Source: Clostridiales bacterium | GTDB lineage: Bacteria; Bacillota; Clostridia; UBA1381 | Direction: 5' to 3' | Assembly: GCA_003453455.1 (NCBI GenBank) | Contig: DMLG01000027.1 | Span: 1 to 12,964 of the forward strand | DNA: 12,964 nt | In this document: positions 12,230-12,964 of the stretch, piece by piece | How positions within the stretch are numbered: the first letter of the stretch is position 1 | Layout of the letters: the number at the start of each line of letters is the position of its first letter | Translations under genes and position numbers: made by a program | Notes under the pieces: model-generated | The model's input: only the letters and a program-made list of their open reading frames with translations | The model's database searches: none | What the model was told of the DNA's origin: nothing

Positions 12230-12964
12230 ATGAAAAACTACAAAGCAAGAATTGCAGATTCCATACTGAAACGAAAATTAGAGGGCAAAGGAGCGGTTTT
12301 AATTGAAGGTCCAAAATGGTGTGGAAAAACTACAACTGCCGAGCAAATTGCAAAAAGCGTTTTGTATATGGATGAGCCTGAAAAAAAAGAGCAAAACATA
12401 ACAATGGCATCAATAAGCCCTAAAAGACTTCTTGAAGGCAATACTCCAAGACTTATTGACGAGTGGCAAATAGCACCAACTCTATGGGATTCGGTGCGTT
12501 TTGAGGTTGATCACCGCGATGAGCTTGGACAATTTATCCTTACCGGTTCTGCAGTTCCTCCCGACACTAAGGAGATAACACATTCCGGTACAGGAAGATT
12601 TACTTGGCTTACTATGCGCCCAATGAGCCTATATGAGTCAGGCGATTCTAACGGTGCAGTCAGTCTTGCAAATCTGTTCAAATCACCCGAAAATATTGAC
12701 GGTAAATCGAACATAGACTTAGACCGTCTTGCATTTCTTGTTTGCAGAGGAGGCTGGCCGCAAGCAATAGATATGCGTGACGAAATTGCACTTGACCAGG
12801 CAATTGATTATTATGACAGTGTTGTAAACTCCGATATTAACCGTGCTGACGGAATCAATAAAAACCCGGAGAGAGTAAAACGAATTATGCGTTCATTTGC
12901 AAGAAATCAAAGCTCACAAGCTTCCTATTCCACTTTTGCGGCCGACATAGAACAAAATGATTCT
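12230..12964 (+). CDS. AAA ATPase, DUF4143-type (partial, cut by window edge)
   Basis: 245 codons are visible with no stop, so the gene continues past the right edge. Family members I know of are usually about 400-450 residues, with an N-terminal AAA-type ATPase (AAA_14-like) followed by DUF4143. Seen here: a Walker A motif GPKWCGKT at residues 27-34, a Walker B-like LIDEW with Asp77-Glu78, FILTGSA ending at 108 (sensor-like position), and a GRFTWLTMRPMSLYES segment near 122-137 typical of this family. The DUF4143 part would begin just before the window ends. The start is ATG at 12230, with AAAGG (12216-12220) 9 nt upstream. The gene has its own consensus promoter and lies beyond a terminator, so it is a separate transcription unit from the regulator. 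The cellular role of this family is poorly defined; nucleotide binding is well supported. Confidence 0.9.
   Translation, partial: MKNYKARIADSILKRKLEGKGAVLIEGPKWCGKTTTAEQIAKSVLYMDEPEKKEQNITMASISPKRLLEGNTPRLIDEWQIAPTLWDSVRFEVDHRDELGQFILTGSAVPPDTKEITHSGTGRFTWLTMRPMSLYESGDSNGAVSLANLFKSPENIDGKSNIDLDRLAFLVCRGGWPQAIDMRDEIALDQAIDYYDSVVNSDINRADGINKNPERVKRIMRSFARNQSSQASYSTFAADIEQNDS

Overview
The window looks like a chromosomal segment of a low-to-moderate-GC Bacillota, most likely a gut-type member of Clostridia. The evidence is strong AGGAGG-like ribosome binding sites, consensus TTGACA/TATAAT promoters with 17-bp spacers, AT-rich intergenic DNA, and a giant secreted protein ending in three S-layer homology (SLH) repeats. 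Assignment below the class level is not supported by anything seen here.

Layout. Positions 1-683 hold no convincing protein gene. They are rich in signals: a bidirectional terminator at the left edge, then on the minus strand a consensus promoter followed by a short hairpin-rich transcript that ends in an intrinsic terminator. This could be a small RNA or an attenuator leader with an 11-codon ORF. A perfect 14-bp stem at 642-677 ends the next gene. From 684 to 9200 (minus) lies one 8.5-kb gene for a 2,838-residue secreted, SLH-anchored modular surface protein. Just upstream of it in the same direction (9235-9837, 34-bp gap) is a 200-residue membrane protein with two transmembrane helices and a C-terminal zinc ribbon, so the two probably form an operon.

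A divergently transcribed gene (10002-11828, plus) encodes a regulator-like protein with two helix-turn-helix domains and a large C-terminal domain I cannot name. The 164-bp gap between the divergent genes carries one promoter for each direction. Both -35 boxes are built into a long interrupted inverted repeat (9891-9905 / 9930-9945). This suggests that the regulator, or another dimeric factor, controls itself and the membrane protein/surface protein operon together. The regulator's best start codon appears to be ATA rather than ATG/GTG/TTG.

The regulator gene ends in a clear terminator. A roughly 400-bp gap follows, with an 18-bp direct repeat placed just upstream of a perfect consensus promoter. 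The window closes with the first 245 codons of an AAA ATPase of the DUF4143 type, cut by the right edge. The main unit of interest is the three-gene cluster of surface giant, zinc-ribbon membrane protein and divergent dual-HTH regulator, together with its symmetric promoter region. The leader-like RNA at 331-498 is a second point of interest.
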